Shown one piece after another: positions 40,707 to 43,974 of a DNA stretch of 43,974 nucleotides. The notes under the pieces were generated by a model, which was given only the letters and a program-made list of their open reading frames with translations, ran no database searches and was not told the DNA's origin. Within the stretch, counting starts at the first letter, position 1. Each line of letters begins with the position of its first letter. Origin of the DNA: Thomasclavelia sp. (lineage in GTDB: Bacteria > Bacillota_I > Bacilli_A > Erysipelotrichales > Coprobacillaceae); NCBI GenBank assembly GCA_020025035.1, contig JAHHSU010000005.1:1-43974 (forward strand), written 5' to 3'. Both the position numbers and the translations under genes were made by a program.

Positions 40707-43181
40707 ATGAAACAAAAAGTGATAATAACTGGTATGACATGTAGTGCTTGTAGTAGTTATATTGAAAAAACAATTCTATCCTTAGAAGGAGTAAATCAGG
40801 CAAGTGTTAGCTTACTAACTAATTCTATGTGGGTAGATTATGATGAGGATTTGATAAGTATTCAAAAAATTGAAGGCAAAATTGAAGAATGTGGTTATGG
40901 AGTACATCATGAAAATATGAAAAACCTTAGTTCAAGTATGCCTCAACTTATTCAGTTAAAATATAGAGTTATTAGTTCTTTTATTTTGATGTTATTACTA
41001 ATGTACGTTTCAATGTCTACAATGTTTGAATATCCTATTTTTAGTTTTTTTAAAGGAAGTGAAAATATAATTGTAGTAGTACTGACTCAATTGCTTTTAA
41101 CTATTATGATTATATATTTAAACCGATCTTATTTTATTAGTGGGGTAAAGAATTTAGTTAGAATGCATCCTAATATGGATTCTTTAATTGCTATTGGTTC
41201 AGGTGCATCTTTTATTTATAGTATATGTACATTTTATAAGCTTGCTTATTATATCACTCGAAGTGGATTAGTTAATATAGAGCATTATACTCATCATTTG
41301 TATTTTGAGTCATCTGCAATGATTTTAACGTTAATAACATTTGGAAAATATCTTGAGGCAAGATCAAAACAAAAAACAACTGATTCTATTTCAAAATTAA
41401 TGGAATTATCTCCTAAAACTGCAATCCTTATACAAGATGAACAAGAAATTGAAGTAGCAATTGAAGATATTAAAGTTAATGACTGTATAAGGATTAAGGA
41501 AGGAAAAAGTATACCATGTGATGGAATTATTATATTAGGATCAAGTTATATAGATGAATCAATGTTAACTGGTGAAAGTATTCCTGTTGAAAAAAATATT
41601 GGCGACCATGTAATGGCAGGAACCATTAATCAACAGGGTATGATAGATGTATGTGTTAGTCAAATATCCAACAATTCAACTCTAGCAAAGATTATTAAGC
41701 TAGTAGAGGAGGCTGGAGGTTCTAAAGCACCAATGACTAGTTTAGTTGATAAGGTTTCTAGTAAATTTGTACCAGTAGTACTAGTTATTGCATTAATTAC
41801 ATTTACGATTTGGTATTTTATCACAAGAGATTTTGGTAATTCATTGTCTACAGCAGTATCTGTATTAGTAATATCATGTCCTTGCGCATTAGGATTAGCT
41901 ACTCCAGTTGCTATGATGGTTGCTGTAGGAGAACTTGCAAAACAAGGAATTTTGATTAAAAACGCAACTGCATTAGAAAATATGTCAAATGTAGATTGCA
42001 TAGTTTTAGATAAAACAGGGACATTAACTACAGGAAAGCCATCTATAACAGATATAATTTCACACCATGTTTCATCTAAAACTTTGATTCAAATTGCTTC
42101 TTCATTAGAAATTAATTCTATTCATCCTATTGCAAATGCGTTTAAAACCAATCCAATAGAACATATTCCCATTACTGATTTTAAAAATATGCCAGGACAT
42201 GGAATACAAGGGTATTTTAATCATCAGCTCTATGCAATAGGGAATGAACGATTATTAGATAGTCTTTCTATTCAAGATAATGAATATATTGAAACAGCAA
42301 ATCATTTAGAAAAATCTGGAAAAACAGTTATGTTTATTGTTGAAGAAAAAAAAGTAATAGGAGTAATTGCTGTTTTTGATTGTATCAAACAAAGTAGTCA
42401 ACTTGCAGTTGATTTGCTTCAAAAAAGTGGTAAAGATATTTTAATGTTAACAGGTGATTCTATTGAAACTGCTAATACGATTGCAAATGAATTAAAGATA
42501 GATAAAGTACATGCAAAAACACTTCCTCAAGACAAAGAAAAAATTGTTCAACAACTCCAAGAAAATGGTAAAATTGTTGCAATGGTAGGAGATGGAATCA
42601 ACGATGCACCTGCACTTACTAGAGCAAATATTGGAATTGCTATAGGTGCGGGGAGTGACATTGCAATTGAATCTGCTAATATTGTACTTATGAAAGATGA
42701 TTTGTTAGATGTTAATACAATTATGAGCTATTCAAAAAGTGTAGTAAGAAATATTAAACAAAATTTATTCTGGGCATTTTTTTACAATAGTATTGGGATA
42801 CCACTTGCAGCAGGTTTATTTTATCCAATCCTAGGGATTAAATTAACACCGATGTTTGGAGCGGTTGCAATGAGTTTGTCATCATTATGCGTGGTAATGA
42901 ATGCGTTGCGTTTAAAAAATTTAAATATTAATAAAATAAATAAAAAAAGTGAGGATAATAAAATGAGAAAAAAGATATATATTGAAGGAATGATGTGTCA
43001 ACATTGTCAATCAAGAGTAGAAAATGCATTAAATTCAATACCTAATGTTACAGTAAATGTCGATTTAGAAAATCAATTTGCTGTAATAGAAAGTAATAAA
43101 CTAGTCGAGGATGATGTTATCATTAATAAAATTTCTAGTATAGGATACAGTATTAAGGAAATTCAAAATGAAAGCAAATAA
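40707..43181 (+). CDS. copA: copper-exporting P1B-type ATPase with fused C-terminal CopZ-like domain
   Basis: An 824-residue Cu(I) efflux ATPase. N-terminal heavy-metal domain with GMTCSACS (Cys12 and Cys15), eight predicted TM helices, actuator TGES, the membrane copper site CPC (391-393), phosphorylation DKTGT (Asp435), an HP dipeptide (SIHP), and MVGDGINDAPAL. Unusually, a second metal-binding domain (GMMCQHCQSR, residues 753-824) follows the last helix, joined by a Lys/Asn-rich linker. It has the size of free CopZ chaperones. GAGGA and an in-frame ATG at 42963 could also start it separately. It overlaps csoR by 14 bases. The start ATG follows an unusual G-rich ribosome site. Confidence 0.95.
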   Translation: MKQKVIITGMTCSACSSYIEKTILSLEGVNQASVSLLTNSMWVDYDEDLISIQKIEGKIEECGYGVHHENMKNLSSSMPQLIQLKYRVISSFILMLLLMYVSMSTMFEYPIFSFFKGSENIIVVVLTQLLLTIMIIYLNRSYFISGVKNLVRMHPNMDSLIAIGSGASFIYSICTFYKLAYYITRSGLVNIEHYTHHLYFESSAMILTLITFGKYLEARSKQKTTDSISKLMELSPKTAILIQDEQEIEVAIEDIKVNDCIRIKEGKSIPCDGIIILGSSYIDESMLTGESIPVEKNIGDHVMAGTINQQGMIDVCVSQISNNSTLAKIIKLVEEAGGSKAPMTSLVDKVSSKFVPVVLVIALITFTIWYFITRDFGNSLSTAVSVLVISCPCALGLATPVAMMVAVGELAKQGILIKNATALENMSNVDCIVLDKTGTLTTGKPSITDIISHHVSSKTLIQIASSLEINSIHPIANAFKTNPIEHIPITDFKNMPGHGIQGYFNHQLYAIGNERLLDSLSIQDNEYIETANHLEKSGKTVMFIVEEKKVIGVIAVFDCIKQSSQLAVDLLQKSGKDILMLTGDSIETANTIANELKIDKVHAKTLPQDKEKIVQQLQENGKIVAMVGDGINDAPALTRANIGIAIGAGSDIAIESANIVLMKDDLLDVNTIMSYSKSVVRNIKQNLFWAFFYNSIGIPLAAGLFYPILGIKLTPMFGAVAMSLSSLCVVMNALRLKNLNINKINKKSEDNKMRKKIYIEGMMCQHCQSRVENALNSIPNVTVNVDLENQFAVIESNKLVEDDVIINKISSIGYSIKEIQNESK
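42963..43181 (+). CDS. possible internally initiated CopZ-like copper chaperone
   Basis: Same frame as the end of copA. From the ATG at 42963 a complete 72-residue heavy-metal-associated protein starts MRKKIYIEGMMCQHC, just as free copper chaperones do. It has GTGAGGA about 7 bases upstream. The domain may therefore be made both fused to CopA and alone. An equally likely reading is that loss of a stop codon fused two formerly separate genes and the start is a relic. Confidence 0.5.
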   Translation: MRKKIYIEGMMCQHCQSRVENALNSIPNVTVNVDLENQFAVIESNKLVEDDVIINKISSIGYSIKEIQNESK

Positions 43182-43428
43182 AGATAATGTAGTGCTTCTT
43201 TTAAAAACAGCAAGAGGACATATAGAAGGAATTTTAAAAATGATAGATGATGATCGCTATTGTGTTGACATATCCAATCAATTACTTGCTGTTAATTCGT
43301 TAATTCAAAAAGCAAACAAAGAAATAATAAAAGGGCATATGGAAGGGTGTCTTATAGATGCTATTAAAAATGGAAATGGTGATAAAAAGATAGATGAAAT
43401 ATTAATGTTAATAGACAAATGGAAATAA
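43168..43428 (+). CDS. csoR: copper-sensing repressor, CsoR family
   Basis: An 86-residue all-helical DUF156 regulator that binds DNA as a tetramer and is released by Cu(I). The ligand set is complete: Cys32 (in RYCVDI), His57 and Cys61 (in GHMEGC). The spacing of 25 and 4 residues matches the C-H-C triad of Mycobacterium CsoR. The start codon lies inside the end of copA in another frame, implying coupled translation. It would form a feedback loop with the operator at 40682-40697. Confidence 0.93.
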   Translation: MKANKDNVVLLLKTARGHIEGILKMIDDDRYCVDISNQLLAVNSLIQKANKEIIKGHMEGCLIDAIKNGNGDKKIDEILMLIDKWK

Positions 43429-43440
43429 TTTACAAATCGT

Positions 43441-43474
43441 AAAAAAACATTCTTTTAAATAAGAATGTTTTTAA
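43441..43474 (+). terminator. csoR terminator (bidirectional)
   Basis: Stem AAACATTCTT/AAGAATGTTT (43445-43454 with 43461-43470) has A and T runs on either side, serving csoR and the convergent zinc-ribbon gene. Confidence 0.85.
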
Positions 43475-43854
43475 CTTTTACGGTCAAATTTTTCATTACA
43501 TTTAGGACATGTGATAGTGATTTTGCCATGACCTTTAGGCACACGTAATGTTTGTTTGCAATTTGGACATTTATAAAACTTATAATATTTTTTTTGCTTT
43601 TGTCTTTGTATTAGTGCATTTAATTTATTTTTATATGGATAAATAAATCGTTGAAAAGCAAAATTTTCTTGTTGTCTTTTGTTGTATTTTTTTGAAAATG
43701 CACGACTTAAAATATATATTAAAATAAAAATTGATATCATATTAAGTAAAGTGGATTTTAGAAAAATAGATAGAGTATTGATAATAAGTAACAAATATAT
43801 TAAATAATAATTTAATGTGTCAAAGCCATAACGATTTTTAAAAAATTTATTCAT
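43471..43854 (-). CDS. membrane protein with C-terminal zinc ribbon
   Basis: A 127-residue protein. Two hydrophobic helices (about 14-31 and 35-50) are followed by a basic linker and a C4 zinc ribbon (CPNC at about 95-98, CPKC at about 116-119) with the text RVPKGHGKITITCPKC. Small ribbon proteins of this pattern are common in Bacillota and uncharacterised. The start follows AAGGAAGG on the minus strand. It has its own promoter and convergently faces csoR. Confidence 0.75.
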   Translation of the reverse strand: MNKFFKNRYGFDTLNYYLIYLLLIINTLSIFLKSTLLNMISIFILIYILSRAFSKKYNKRQQENFAFQRFIYPYKNKLNALIQRQKQKKYYKFYKCPNCKQTLRVPKGHGKITITCPKCNEKFDRKS

Positions 43855-43885
43855 AGAGATCCTTCCTTAATTTTAAGATATATTT

Positions 43886-43914
43886 ATTATAAATTATGTG
43901 ATAGTTTTTTTCAA
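43886..43914 (-). promoter_or_regulatory. promoter of the zinc-ribbon gene
   Basis: On the minus strand TTGAAA (43914-43909), a 17-bp spacer and TATAAT (43891-43886). A second TTGACA lies slightly further upstream without a good partner. Confidence 0.65.
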
Positions 43915-43974
43915 AACAATTCTTGTCAACGGAAAAATATCATTTCCTTAAAAAAATTAAATTATAAGCATTAA

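Overview
The window is AT-rich DNA from a low-GC Gram-positive, probably spore-forming bacterium. It carries a T-box-controlled valS, Bacillota-type promoters (TTGACA-17-TATAAT) and U-tailed terminators. It also has GerA/GerB/GerC germinant-receptor genes, a GerM-domain gene, LepA, a class B PBP, PRD-regulated PTS genes and a CsoR-controlled copper ATPase. The gene content resembles the Erysipelotrichia (Coprobacillus/Erysipelatoclostridium-like anaerobes); that placement is inference. No rRNA, tRNA or CRISPR array was seen.

Layout. 1-2.4 kb: a BspA-like leucine-rich-repeat surface protein with its own promoter and terminator, followed by debris of two different insertion sequences. 2.4-6.0 kb: a T-box riboswitch with a GTA (Val) specifier, a small membrane-anchored DUF4375-like protein, and valS. 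6.0-8.0 kb: a VanY-like carboxypeptidase homologue that has lost its zinc ligands, overlapping murI. 8.2-12.8 kb: an orphan lantibiotic-immunity island (LanF-LanE-LanG ABC transporter plus response regulator and histidine kinase). The kinase is cut short by an in-frame stop near its C-terminus. The island lies between murI and gerM, which are near neighbours in Bacillus, so it looks inserted. 13.2-14.8 kb: gerM-like gene and a YfcE/YsnB-type phosphoesterase. 14.8-18.3 kb, minus strand: germinant-receptor operon in the order B-A-C. 18.4-20.7 kb: a tail-less SSB-like protein and lepA.

20.8-28.2 kb: a single-direction operon of a PRD/EII regulator, an M42 aminopeptidase, Lac-family PTS EIIA, EIIB and EIIC, an M24 Xaa-Pro-type peptidase and a PatB/MalY-type C-S beta-lyase. 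A cre-like site lies just downstream of its promoter. There is no glycosidase, so the imported substrate may be a sugar-peptide or S-conjugate. This is the best candidate for an undescribed pathway here. 28.3-31.3 kb: a class B PBP, ribosomal protein L33 and a glyoxalase-II-like hydrolase. 31.3-33.1 kb, minus: an AsnB-type synthetase whose glutaminase nucleophile Cys is replaced by Tyr, with other glutaminase residues also lost. 33.2-34.9 kb: an unknown gene plus a WYL regulator. 35.0-37.3 kb, minus: the lysC-asd operon. 37.5-40.6 kb: fhs and purB. 40.7-43.4 kb: a copper-resistance operon in which a CopZ-like chaperone is fused in frame to CopA but keeps its own ribosome-binding site and start, followed by csoR. 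43.5-43.9 kb, minus: a small membrane zinc-ribbon protein.

Themes: cell-wall and envelope functions (MurI, PBP, VanY-like, LanFEG immunity, surface protein), spore germination, aspartate-family metabolism (lysC, asd, asnB), one-carbon/purine metabolism (fhs, purB), and several enzymes with degenerate catalytic sites (VanY-like and AsnB).
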